DNA of 64,000 bases from Cardiocondyla obscurior (Eukaryota; Arthropoda; Insecta; Hymenoptera; Formicidae): contig NC_091864.1 in assembly GCF_019399895.1 (NCBI RefSeq), positions 2,706,001 to 2,770,000 on the forward strand, written 5' to 3'. Shown here in pieces: positions 35,970-48,214 of this stretch (position 1 is the stretch's first letter; each line of letters starts with the position of its first letter). The notes under the pieces are model-generated. The model had not been told where the DNA came from. It searched no databases and saw nothing but the letters and a program-made list of their open reading frames with translations. Both the position numbers and the translations under genes were made by a program.

Positions 35970-38086
35970 ATGTCAAAGATCGAGGAGGCGAACGAGCACA
36001 TACGTCAGGCTGAGAAAGCGTGAGCACTCCCACAATCTTTCTTTTTTTTTCTTTTTTTCCACATTTCTCGATATTTAAGGTGGTTAGGTTAAGTTTTCTT
36101 GTTAAATTTTACATTGCCATGCACAGTGTGTAAATTTTTATGTTAATAATACGTTAATAAAACGATAAATAAAGTAAGCCTGCAAAATTACACAGCAAAC
36201 CAATTTCAACTTATTCTTTTCCAAGTTCATGAATTTGTTCTTAAAATTGTATACTATTTATAGGCTTGCATTGAATAAGTTATTATTTCTTTCAGTTTGA
36301 AACCTACTTTCTTAAAATGGAGACCTGATTATGAGGTAGCAGCTGATGAATACTCACATGCAGGTAAGAGAAATATGAGATTATAATAATAAAAAGCAAT
36401 GAGTAAATAAATATATAAGCAAAAAGTCATACATTTTAACAATTTCTGATATAAAAACTATTAATAAAATTTACTATTTAATATATTAAAAATTTAATTG
36501 TATAAGTACTTTGCATGAACCTGATGCAATTTAAACATTTTTAATTTTTTGTTTTTAGCAACATGCTTTCGAATAGCCAAGTCTTACAAGCAGTGTAAAG
36601 ATTGTTTAGTGAAGGCAGCTGATTGTTATAAACAAACCAAATCGTATCCTTTATGTAACAAGAAACTAATTTCAGATTTTTCAGCATTAAATATTCATCT
36701 TAAATATTGTTTATTTAAATTTTACATATTCTTATATTTCTCTTAACTCTACAACTTATTGTGAGGCAGATGGTTCCATGCAGCAAAGTATGTATTATGC
36801 ATCTACAGAATTTAAATTTCATTGCATATGTTGCACAATATCATAAAAATGAAATGTTTTCAGGAGCATCGAACAAGCTCTGCTCATCTGCAAGGAAATG
36901 GGAGATTTGTCAGAAGCATCAAAACTAGCTCACAGTGCCTGTAGTCTTTTTCAACAACATGGCTCCCCTGAGTCTGGTGTAAGTGCTCTTGACAAAGCAG
37001 CCAAGATGCTGGAAGCTACACAACCACAATTGGCTTTGGAGCTATATAAACGTGCGGCTGATGTAATTATGGTAAATATAGTCTGATATTTTACATCATA
37101 AGTTAAATAATTACAAAGTTATAAAAATCAATTATTTAAAATGAGAAGAGAATTTTTTGTAAAAAGATTTTTAAAAAAGTTTCAAAATTTTTTTAGTATA
37201 TAGAAAAATGTTTTAACAGAAAATGTATTTATAGGGTGAGGACAGTCCGCGACACGCAGCAGAATATATGAGCAAAGTCGCAAGATTACTAGTGAAATTA
37301 CAGATGTATGACGAAGCAGCGGATGCGATACGTCGCGAGATTGGCTTGTATCAAGAAATCAAATACTGGCAATCACTCGGAAGGCTCACTGTGGCATTGG
37401 TATTAGTACAATTAGCGCGAGGTGATCAAGTTGCAGCTGAGAAAGCTTTCAAAGAATGGGGTAACTGCTGTGAAGCTCCTGAAGTATGTGAAAAAAATTA
37501 ACTAACTTGTTTAACTTAATGTAATAAAAAGAAATCTTTTTAATATCCGTTAACAAAAAATTTATATGCTAAAAACTGACGATCTTTTAATGCCAAAATA
37601 GAAAAATTATAATTATTTTTAATTATAATAATAATTGGAATTTATTCTTGCAGGTGCAAACATTGGAGATGTTATTACAAGCGTACGACAATGAGGACGC
37701 GGATGCAGCTCGGTCCGCTCTTAACAGTCCTTTTATTAAGCATATGGACGTGGAGTATGCTAAGCTAGCGCGAGGTTTACCTCTACCACAACAAGAATAT
37801 GCTATACCGCCTGCTGGAGTAAGAGTCAACGCTACGGAATCCTACGTTTCTCCTAACGCAGAACAGGCTACTGCCGAGACAGAAGTTAACCATGCAAGTG
37901 TTATCTTTTATCGTTGCGTTTGATTATTTCATGAAGCCATACAACAATAGTTTATTAATTTTCTAGACGAAGAACGAAGTCAGCAAATCGAGTCAATCAA
38001 CAGAAAAAAACCCAGAAGTCGCACCGTCATCGAAACCAACGCAAAAACAAGAAGAAGAGGAAGATTACGAAGGAGGTCTGTGCTAA
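35970..38086 (+). CDS. NAPG: Gamma-soluble NSF attachment protein (gamma-SNAP)
   Basis: Eight exons: 35970-36019, 36296-36363, 36559-36643, 36770-36787, 36864-37071, 37235-37483, 37654-37893, 37967-38086. They sum to 1038 nt, 345 residues; human NAPG has 312. Family landmarks: LKPTFLKWRPDYEVAADEY (human LKTGFLKWKPDYDSAASEY), SWFHAAK, SALDKAAKMLE..ALELYKRAA, and the C-terminal YEGGLC. It is an all-helical TPR-like adaptor that links SNARE complexes to the NSF ATPase for disassembly after membrane fusion. Exon 4 is only 18 nt (WFHAA core). The last intron uses a GC donor (GCAAGT at 37894), required by phase. The region before the C-terminus is longer and more charged than in human. A high-confidence orthologue. 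Confidence 0.96.
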
Positions 38087-39849
38087 TCGTCTTTACATGT
38101 AAAAAAAAGTCCTATATCGCTTATGAACTTTTAACTGTGTAACGCTTGCATGTATATTGAGCGTTTCGTCGAAAGCACATTGTTCGCTTCAAGAGAATTT
38201 ATCTTTCAACATAACTCTTGAAATTCAACTCCCAGAGTTATTAAAATTAAATGCAAAACAGCTGACAACACCTTTTTTTTAAATATTTAATTCACTTGTT
38301 AACTTCTTTTCTATATAGAATGTTTGCAAAAGTTGCAAAATTTAATATAAAAATTCTTAAAATGCCATGTAGAGAGAATATATATTTTTGTTGAAGACTG
38401 TAGTGTACCATCAGAAACTGAACAACTTAATTCTTTGATTGTGACGTAACATGCAAAAATATTTCAGAGCGTTTACGAATTATATCTGAAATATCCTTTT
38501 TCACAATTTCGATCATGAAAATATTTCGAAAAATCAGTTTTCTGGTGGAACATTCTGTATATAGTAATGTTGCAAACAAATAGTTGCAAATAAATATCCC
38601 TCCTTCGGCAAGCCTCAAGTATTTCCATATTTTTAATTAGCTAATGTTGTATATATTTTAACTGAAAAACAAAACATTCCGCAACGAAGGCAGAATATTT
38701 AATTTTACAGCACTATCCTAGTGAGATCATTATACTGAACTGTTATGATTATAAGAGTTTAAGAGAAAGAGAAATATAAATATTATATCCCGACACGTTG
38801 TTTTACTTTTGCTGCCTACCGACCGATTTCTAATTCCTTCTCAACTTCATAAATGTCCAAAAGACATCCAGAATTTTAGATGCAACGTGATAAGTAGGTT
38901 ATGTTTGCATTTTTTTTTTTAACTGTATGCGTATTCAGTTTTTTTACGGCACATTACGTTCTCAAGTACAGTGAGATAAGTATGATTGATTTGAAAAGAT
39001 ATAAGAGACAAGTAGAAGATAAAAGTTTCAAAGAAAAATACCAAAAGCGCACCTTAGCCGGCAGATTTGTAATAGCTAAGAAGTACTTACCAGGAAGCTC
39101 GAATCAGACGAAAATCGGTAGACCTTAGGCAGCAATTACCCTGGAGACGGTGACTAGCCCTTCGCAAGACTCACAAGTTCACAATAAACCATATGACACC
39201 ACACTATCTCGAGTATTCAAGACGAACTTGAAACGTTTCGCACGAATTTGAAACTGAACGAAAATGGCGCGCGCGAACTTAATATCCACAAACCATACTT
39301 TACGTAGTATGGACACTCCGAGGATTTTCCAGGTCGCTTCGCCATCTTGTTCTTTTTTAGAGGAGCCAATCAGGAATGGCCGTGCGCGCGGTGACCATTA
39401 TTACGATTTGAAGGCTTTACGGGCGTATGAACGTGGCATGCACGCGCGGTAAATCAATATCGCCACGGGATGGCGCGCTCGCTCGCGGGGGTGAGTCGAA
39501 TAAATAGCGGAGCACTGTGCCGGAGCGGCAGAAGAGATCACGTCATACGTCGACGTCGAGCGTCGACGCGGGTGCGGGGTGGTACGGCAGAAATCGCGCT
39601 TTCGCGGACCTCCCGCCGTGGGAAGCTGCGTGTTCCCCGCAAGGCTGCGGGGTCTGAGCACACGCTAACGAGCGCCGCCGTTTCCTCGCGCGGAGGGAAA
39701 CGACTACCGGTCGGCGCTCGGAATCCTCGTTCCACCGATGTGCGAGCGGCCGAGGCGCGAGCGCGCTTCCACCGAGGGTGCCGCGCGGCCGTCGCGGCGA
39801 GACAGGCCGCGGCCCAGGCTTTAAATTCAAAGACGGACCGAATAGAGGA
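38087..39849. other. Gamma-SNAP 3'UTR and CpG-rich syntaxin 6 promoter
   Basis: The first roughly 800 bp are AT-rich 3'UTR/intergenic. A 75-codon plus-strand ORF at 38901-39128 (..RYKRQVEDKSFKEKYQKRT..) has no recognised relative. From about 39240 the sequence becomes strikingly CpG-rich with overlapping long frames on all strands (39470-39927), typical of a promoter/5'UTR island rather than genes. Syntaxin 6 starts at its end. Confidence 0.5.
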
Positions 39850-40330
39850 ATGACGCTGGAAAATCCGTTCTTTGTCGTCAAGGAGTAAGTGTGCACGACG
39901 GGGAACGTGCGGAAATTGCTCCCCCATCGATTATTTTCTACGCGCGATCCAGCGCGACGCGCGTCGCGCGAACACGACGGCTTTGAGCGAGGTGGAGAAA
40001 GAAAGGGAGATAAAAGAATAGGACGGCATCGCGCGTGGATCCCTCTTACGTGTCATCGCCGTGATTTTTTTTCCCCTCCGAGAGAGAGGGTTGTAAACTG
40101 GAGTCGACAATGGCGCGGCGAGGAGAACGGCGAAGAGGGGGTAGTGATCGAGCGAGCACCTGCCAAATACGCGCTGATTACGCCGATAAGACGCGTACCG
40201 ATATCGCCAGATTAGATAAACGAATTAACGTGACAAGGGAATTAAAGCCGTTATCGGCTTTACGTATAAAAAAAAAAAGAAAAGAAACGCCACCTTTCGC
40301 GATGCGTCAGTTATCTTCCGCTAACATATT
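39240..40330. promoter_or_regulatory. CpG-rich promoter and first-intron island of syntaxin 6
   Basis: GC and CpG density here are far above the rest of the window, for example around 39470-39800 and 39940-40150. The island spans the start codon of syntaxin 6 at 39850. Position and composition fit a broad housekeeping promoter. The long ORFs inside are compositional artefacts. Confidence 0.55.
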
Positions 40331-43300
40331 GCTCTAACAAAAGCACCATTCGACGTGACGAATACTTCGCTCGAATGTTGAACGTTAATTGTCGCGCGTC
40401 TCGTGATTTTTTTTTCAGGACAATTACCGCGTCATTAAATCGGCAATTTCTTTCCTCGAAATTATTCTATTTAATCACTTCTCCTCATATCTAAACGTTC
40501 GACGCATATTTATCGAATAAAACCACACATGGTTTCAGTATATGTAAACAGCTGAGTTTCAGCAAATGCAGCTTACATTCAAACTGTGACTTAAATTACG
40601 TTTCAAGTTGATCGTTGAATTACATATCAATGAAAGCTTCAATTACCACGTATCTGTTGTTCCGATCGCGTTGCACTGGCCGATTAGCATATGTTTGTAC
40701 GAACTTGTTTGGATGTAAGCTGTTCGAGCGTTATGAGCGGCAGGTTTTAATTCAGCCGAACTGTTTCAGCGAGGTGTGCAAGGCGTTGAACAAGAATCGC
40801 GGCTTGTACGGACGTTGGAGCGAGCTGCAAAATGTTGCGATTGTTTCGCCGACCGGCATAAGTGGCTCGGCCACAGCGATTTCGCGTACAGATGAGCTCG
40901 ACTGGACCACGACCGAGTTGAGGAAGGCCCTCCGTTCCATCGAGTGGGATCTCGACGATCTCGAGGACACTATCTATATCCTTTTCAAATATGAAACCTT
41001 CTGACTTGACACACGAATTTAAATTTGATCTGCGCACACGAACATGCACTCGAACTTGGACTTCCAACTAATGCTTAAATAAAGTTTGGGGTTTCGATAT
41101 GGAAATTTGAATGTAAATCTTCGAGGATAGACGTCGAAATTAGATCCATGTTAAATCTATTTTTCAATTGAATTATGTACGTTTTATGTTTTCCTTAATA
41201 AACGTGCACGTATCGTCGAGAAAAATCCGACAAAGTTTAAGATCGACAACAAGGAGCTGACTGTTCAAAGGAGCTTCATCGAGCAGGCGCGAGACGAAGT
41301 CAAGGTAATTAATTCAGTACAGAATTATTATTTAAATAATTCCTTACACAAGGATAATAATTTTCTTTTTTTTTTTATCCAACATATTTCGACGGCAATC
41401 AATTGAAAATTAATTGTCCTATATATCTTATATTAAATTTTAATTATTAAGCTTTTAATATTTAATTTTAATATATTTTTAATGTAACAATTACTTTATC
41501 AGTTGCATAAGATGATGATAATATATAATAATATGATATAACTTCTTGTACATAATCACTGCAATTATATCTCACTATATTTGCCATTGTAATTTATGCT
41601 ACGCAAATGCTTCGTTATATATATTATATGTATATTAACACTGTCATGAAAATGTTCGCGTTTGCGAAACTAATATCACCTTAATGCTACTATCGCTTGT
41701 TAAACATTTCGCAGATCATGAAGGACAAACTGAACTTAAGCAGAAGTCGGGATCGCGACAGCACGGCGAGACAGGTTTGTGCAAATTGCATTTCGCTTCA
41801 CGTTTTATTTATCAATACTATTTAGCATGGCAAATTAGTCTTGCACATACATCGCAGCCAAATCGATTGTATGCATGAAAAAAAAAAGTAGATCAAATAA
41901 AAGAAGAGAGTATAAAAGTAAGAGACTACAGAGCACAGCTGATTACAAACGCTAATTGTATTTTAAATAATTGATATACACCGCTAATTAAAGTTTAAAT
42001 TTTAATTTGAATCAAGTAAAATTTTTTATTTTATTTTATTTTTTTTTTTTATTTGAATCTAAGCTTGTAATTTTTAATTATAGACGTTCTTTCGTTTTAT
42101 CTGTTCTTTTTATTCTTACTTTATACGCGAATTGATATTAAATCGATTTATATATTTATTTTATATTTTTCTAAAGATATTAAATTATTCAAGTTTTTTT
42201 TATTTAAAATAAACGTGTTTATATATTTTAAAATTAATATTGAAATTGTTCGCAAACACGCAATTCGCAGCTGTCTTCAGTTTTATTCAGTGACATCTAA
42301 CGGCGTTGCGTTAAATTTTCCGCCAGTATCGAACAATATTTGCTATAGGATAGTTGACGCGTTTCAGTGATTCTAACCTGGAAAGAGTGACCCGTCATGT
42401 TTTATCAATTAGTATTATTTTGTCTGTTCACGCGGTATAAAATTAACTAATCGGTTTGCCAGCTCTCGCAAAGAACAATGGTACACACGGTATTCAAGTT
42501 TTTCATTACTAAACGTCATTAAGTTCCGCAATAACTAGTATTTATTTGAGAGAAAATCGTGCTTTTGCGAATCGGCGGAAAACAATTGTTTGCTTATTAC
42601 TTAATTGTCTAGTAAATTTTAATTCTTTATATTTCTTTTATTAATGACTTAACCATTGTCAAATATTAAACATTACGTACGCAATGAGTACACCGAAAAG
42701 CAGATATGGCATTTTCTGCAGCGACAACGGCTAACGTACGCCGAAGAGCAGATGTGGCGTTTTCTCCGGCGACAGCGGCTAGCGTACGTAATCCTATGCC
42801 CTACGCGACGGAGGCAGGGAATGAGAGGACGGAAGGAAATCGGTCATCGGCAATCCGGCCGGCGCGGTACACACATGCGGCACATGTGAAACTCGACGTA
42901 CACGACTCTAAAGTCTCGTTCGCTAGCTGCCGTCGGCGCAGCAAAAGCCACATCTGCATTCCAGCGTACGTAATCCTAGGTAGCAGAGGCAGGGAATGAG
43001 AGAACGGGGGGAAATCGGTCATCGGCAATCCGGCCGGCGCGGTACATACATGCGGCACATGCGAAACTCGACGCACACGACTCTAAAGTCACGTTCGCTA
43101 GCTGCCGTCGGCGCAGCAAACGCCATATCTATATTTTATATTGGTTTTTTAAAAATAATTTGCCCTCGTTTATTTTAATTTGTAATAATTATATTGTGAT
43201 ATTTGATTTATTATATATTTTTAGCCGCTTTTGGACAACAGCCCAGCGAGGGTGCCGGCCAATCATGGCACTACTAAATACAGCAAGCTAGAAAATGAAA

Positions 43301-46300
43301 TAGATAGTCCTAACAGACAGTTTCTCAGTGATACAATGCATCAACAAAATGCTATGATAAGACAACAGGACGAGCAGTTAGACATGATCGGGGAGACTGT
43401 AGGTACATTAAAAACTGTATCCAGGCAAATTAACAGTGAACTGGATGAACAAGCTGTGTAAGTAAATGTTTCTTTTATTATTTATTCTAATTCCACAAAG
43501 AATTACGTATAGAATACTGATATCATAAAACTGAATAGTTTTAAAATGTTAGACAAAATTAAATTTTCTACAGGATGTTGGATGAATTTGGGAATGAGTT
43601 AGAGACGACAGACTCCAAATTGGATGCTACTATGAAAAAGATGGCCAAGGTGCTGCACATGAGTAATGGTAACTATAACAATTACATTCCTGCTCCTACT
43701 ACTCCAGTGACGTCCAGCGTCACTGATCTCGTCTCTGATAATAAACCCTCCTCCTTTTCCTCCTTGTCCACCACAATCACTAATTGTTTTCTATGTTCTA
43801 ATGATTAATTGTGCTAATTATCCTGCACCTTTTAACAATTCAAAGGTACCGATAAAAAATATTGTAACTACATTTGTCGATATGTTTTCAGTCTTGATAA
43901 TTATAAAAACAGGTAAAATATAAAATGAAATAATAATGATAACATAAGTTGAAATATGTGCATACATATACGAAATAACGAGAAAATATAAATAATGTTT
44001 TTAGAAAGTTACAGTACTTTTTATTGACGTCGTTTGAATTATTTTTTAACTATTATTCTTTAGAATATTTGTTTAGATAAAAAAGAAATAGCTAATCGAA
44101 TTTAGAATACGGTTTATTCTGCGTATTTATAGCGCAAATTCAAGTTTTATGTAAAAAGCACTTTTAGAAAATATTTAGATATTTGAGAGAGAGATATATA
44201 TACAACAATAAATCTCCTATTAAATTAGGAAAACATTAATTAAAATCAATTAAAAAAAAAAATTATTAAAAGAAGGAGATATTTATGTTGCAACACATAA
44301 TTAACTTATATGTAATGTATGTAATATATTAATTGTTTTTTTTTTTTTGGCATCCAGCAACATTAATAACGTTCTGCATTTTTGTTATATCTGCTAATTA
44401 CGATTAGCACTTGTTGTAAGTAGAAATAAAATATAAAGGCGAAAATAAAATAGGAAAATTAAGCTCTTTTAATTAGATGCAGACAAATATTTTGTGGCAT
44501 AGCTCGTGGTAGATGAATATATATTATATTGACGGATGAAAAATTTAGAAAACAAGATATTACAATACACAAGACCTAATTGATTCTAATTTTTGCTACA
44601 CAAGTACATAGTTTGTTATAATTACTGAAAATATTGAGTCCTTTTTTGGCAAATGTGAGTATAGTATCAAAATCGGGACGGACCAGTTAGATCTCCGAAA
44701 GATTATTGTCAGTAGAATTCCTTGTTACAAAATAACACAGTTGTTCAACATAAATTTAATAACACTAAAAAAAAAATGTACAGGATAATCTCGAAAACCA
44801 TTTTAGTTCTATATCTGTAAAAAGATTGAAGAAGCAAATAAAAATACAAATCAAATTTAGTAAAAAGCTATTTAATATAATATTTTAAAAAACAATATGA
44901 AAAATGATTTAACACTTTAAGCATTTAAAAAGCTTAACGATTAAAAATATATAAGCTAATTTGAAAGATTAGAATTCCATTTGCAAGACAAACATTTAAG
45001 AACCTTTAAAAATATTAAAAAAAAAAAAAAAAAAACTTAAAACTGTAGAATAATCGAGTGTATAACATTAGAATGATAAGAAATCAAATCTTTCTAGAAA
45101 TCTAAAAATTTAAGATGTGAATGTAAAATAGTCGAAAATTAAAAAAATTATTACAAATCTAAGAAAGTTAAAGTTTTAATTTAAAGATCGATTAAATTAT
45201 CAAACAATCGTAAAATTATTTCAGAATTACAATCCAAAAGACAAGAGAATTCTTGTACACTTATATACTCACGATTTCATTACAGATTGTCTTAAAATGT
45301 AAGAAACAATTTCTTCGTAACCAGAGTGAGAAATTTTTAGTATAAAAAAAAAAAATACAAAAATAAAACTGTATTAAAAATATATTGAAACTTACGCGCA
45401 TGTACACTGGGAAGCAGATACGGCGTATTGCTGCGGCGACGATGTGTAACGTATGTGACACTAACGTGGTGTACGTCGAGTCTCACATGAAGAACATAAC
45501 ACACGTATGTATGTAGTGCATCATTAGCGTTACATACGTTACTCGCTTCGCCGCGGCAAATGCCATATTTACTTCTCAGTGTACATGCATACCCACAACA
45601 ACAATTATATAATTTTTCTTTGCTGAAAAAGAAAATTGCATGAAGCAGTTAATATATCTGTGCGAATTAAAAAGAAAAGCGTAGATTATGAATGTAATTA
45701 AATAAAGACGTAGTTTTATTGTTATCTCTTTATCTTATCGACGACCAATTGTGAAAAAAGAAGTAAGAGAATACATTGACGAATAACAATAAAATCTAAG
45801 AACCAATTTGTATTGTGAGCTGTAAACAACTGTAAATATTCCTGCTTCCTTAACTTTTAGATAATTGGTTTCTCACGAAATTATTTATTATTTAATAAAA
45901 TATTTTAAAATATTCTCATATTTTTGAATTTGTATATACTTAAAACATAAAATAAAAATTAATGCTGTAAAATAAGAATACGTATTATGTTTCTAAATAA
46001 CTTTAAACATTTTGATAGTTGACTGTAATTTCGTGAGTAATTATATATATACTAATCTGATCAAAATGTTATAAGTTTTATTTCATTTTTATAATTTTAT
46101 TATATTTAAAATTAAATAGTAAAAAATTTGCTGTTTCTATTATGGGAAAACTTAAAGAGGATAAATATAAAAATATTCTATAAGGTCAATTTTATCTCCA
46201 TCATATCAAGATATGATAATAATGACGAGTACCTCTAAAAATAAATTGAAAATTATGATCACAGTGATTATCGATAATTAATCGTAAATGATTTACATTC

Positions 46301-46430
46301 ATTTCGTGAGAATCTTGAGTGACGCATGTGATGTTACTTTCCGTTTGTTTTAGATCGGGGACAATGGGTAGCCATTGGAGTGTTGACTGCTATATTGGTG
46401 TTTTTAATCATTTTATTTATAATTAAATGA
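39850..46430 (+). CDS. Syx6: Syntaxin 6 (Golgi/endosome t-SNARE)
   Basis: Seven exons: 39850-39884, 40770-40975, 41210-41304, 41715-41774, 43225-43457, 43574-43668, 46354-46430. They sum to 801 nt, 266 residues; human STX6 has 255. It starts MTLENPFFVVKDEVCKAL (human MSMEDPFFVVKGEVQKAV). The N-terminal Habc-like domain (WTTTELRKALRSIEWDLDDL) and the SNARE motif (QQDEQLDMIGETVGTLKTVS to MKKMAKVLHM) follow. A single C-terminal membrane anchor ends the protein (GVLTAILVFLIILFIIK). It mediates TGN-endosome fusion. Exon 2 to 3 is joined by an AT-AC intron (40976-41209) with U12 signals. Intron 6 is 2.7 kb. Reading through the exon 6 donor gives an alternative tail to 43808 without the anchor. Introns 4 and 6 carry related TIR elements. 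Confidence 0.96.
40976..41209 (+). other. U12-type AT-AC intron in syntaxin 6
   Basis: The intron begins ATATCCTTTT, which is the U12 AT-AC 5' splice consensus, and ends GCAC. A branch-like TTCCTTAAT lies at 41191-41199, about 11 nt from the 3' end, the usual U12 spacing. Splicing gives DLEDTI-C-IVEKNPTKF, matching human DLDETISIVEANPRKF residue for residue in length. No GT-AG alternative restores this alignment. Confidence 0.85.
42688..43135. mobile_element. TIR element with internal tandem duplication (syntaxin 6 intron 4)
   Basis: The left end (GAAAAGCAGATATGGCATTT..) is the inverted copy of the right end (..GCAAACGCCATATCTATATT). The interior holds two about 182-bp near-identical units starting at 42781 and 42963 (both AGCGTACGTAATCCTA). 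It is GC-rich against AT-rich intron sequence. Open frames inside (42656-42889 and others) follow from composition and are not protein-like. This is a MITE-like, non-autonomous element related to the one at 45398-45588. Confidence 0.65.
45398..45588. mobile_element. MITE with about 65-bp terminal inverted repeats (syntaxin 6 intron 6)
   Basis: 191 bp beginning GCATGTACACTG and ending CAGTGTACATGC. Inverted similarity extends about 65 bp inward with roughly 80 percent identity by eye (CAGATACGGCGTATTGCTGC against the complement of GCGGCAAATGCCATATTTAC). It has no coding capacity. It shares the AAGCAGATAyGGC core with the element at 42688-43135. Confidence 0.7.
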
Positions 46431-47214
46431 ATCATCTCTCGTCTCCTCTAGCTTCTTCCTTCTTTCCTCTCCTTTCCTATTACAAAAATTTCTTTTGTAG
46501 CTTTAAGTGTAATCTAAGTCCATCTGACCTATTAATAATAGAAAAATTTTATGGATCCTAGAAATAAATATAGATTATTATAATTTATAAAATAGTCTTC
46601 TCTTAATGTCATTCACCAATAATAAATGCAATGGTATTTTCCATAATTGCCTATACAATCTATTTAAGGAATTATATCATACATTATATAATTATAATAA
46701 TGTTATGTAGTATATAAAATATATAAAAAAATTATTTCTTTACTAATAGAATATTACCAATCATACATATAATTTTTTTATTTGCTTTTTTTGAAAGATA
46801 AAAACATGTAGTAATTTACGAAGCTGATGAAACGTTTAAATTGTTTAAAAGATTTACAATGCTATTTAAATATATATTTTCTTGCTCATTTTTTTGATAA
46901 TATATAAATCATAAAGTACTTTAATCAACTTCGTGAATAACTGCAAAAAGAATAACACACTATTATAAAGTTAAAAAAGTAAAAAAATTATTTGTTAAAT
47001 ATTTGCTTTCGAAATATTTATTATTTTTAAATGTTACAATTAAAAAAATTTTTTTATATTAAACTTTTCTCTTATTTTATTTATTTTACTTGTATAAAAA
47101 TATTTTCCATATATGAAGTAATCTCAAGTATTCTTGTGGTTAGGCGGATGTCGTAATTCAACAATATGAATGATGGTTGATGATAATAAAATATTACGTG
47201 ATTGTTATTTTAAA

Positions 47215-47272
<58 letters not shown>

Positions 47273-48214
47273 CATTCAATGTTTTTCAACCAATATTACA
47301 GAGGAAAATATTTTTTTTTATCTGTATTTGAATTTAAAAATAGATTTTAAACATATTTTTGTACCGACTAAATAATTCTTTATTTTTATTTATTTGAAAA
47401 AACAGTATTGCTATTACTTTTTGATTATTCACGTTACTCTCTTTTCTTATTGTTCCACTATTTCGTAAAGGCCGAAGAACACATCTAAGATTAATATAAC
47501 TGTTTTCTTAAGTTCTATATCATTGCAAATAATGTACTAACATGGCAGTTATATGTTATGGATGTACACAAATCTATATACATATTTATACATGATTAGT
47601 AGTCATTACAATAAACGTAATAGAAAAAAAGATAAAAATTGGATGATAAATGATGATAAATTCAAACATTTATGTTATACTATAAAAGAATCTTTGGTAT
47701 GAAATATTTATTATTGCCACTGCGTGCATATGTATTATGCACAAAATTCATCTCTAGTCTAACATACAAAATGCCTTTTAATTATTATAAAGATTATTTA
47801 AGAAACTTGTCACTTAAAGTTATAATAATGTAATTGCTTGGAAAAAGATGTGTATCAAAAATCTATTAAATTTCTAAAGTGTATCCTTGCAAACGACAAA
47901 CTCTTTAACATTAACAATCTATGTAAGTTATTATTAAGTATATTTGTTTAACATTGTTAATTAGATCTTTTAAAACATTTTCTTACTATTTAAGAAATTT
48001 GCTTATTATCGAAAAATTTAATATAGATTTTTAAATATTTTTATTCAGACTTTAATATATTTTCTTTAAAAAATGGCAGTTTTAAAATCTTTGTTTTTAA
48101 AAAAAGATAAAAGATTCTTAAATCTTAATACTAAGGACTTTAAACACTTAATATAATTATGGTATACTTATTAAAAAATGATGTAAATGTGTATAAGATG
48201 TAAAAGAATACCCT
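46431..48214. other. Convergent 3' region of syntaxin 6 and LanB2
   Basis: AT-rich, no coding exon seen. It contains both 3'UTRs and a long (AT)n tract at 47218-47271. Confidence 0.5.
47218..47271. repeat. (AT)n microsatellite, about 27 units
   Basis: Uninterrupted TA dinucleotide repeat of about 54 bp between the 3' ends of syntaxin 6 and LanB2. Likely length-polymorphic. Confidence 0.9.

Noticed and set aside
38901..39128. 75-codon ORF in the gamma-SNAP 3' flank
   Set aside because: A hydrophobic start and Lys-rich tail, but no recognisable family, no splice context and no promoter evidence.
39470..39927. Overlapping 115-130 codon frames on all strands
   Set aside because: Stop codons are rare simply because the CpG island is GC-rich. 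Translations are Arg/Ala-rich, and the start of syntaxin 6 explains the island.
42656..43178. Open frames that look like small proteins
   Set aside because: They coincide with the TIR element and its tandem duplication; the repeated peptide pieces come from the DNA repeat.
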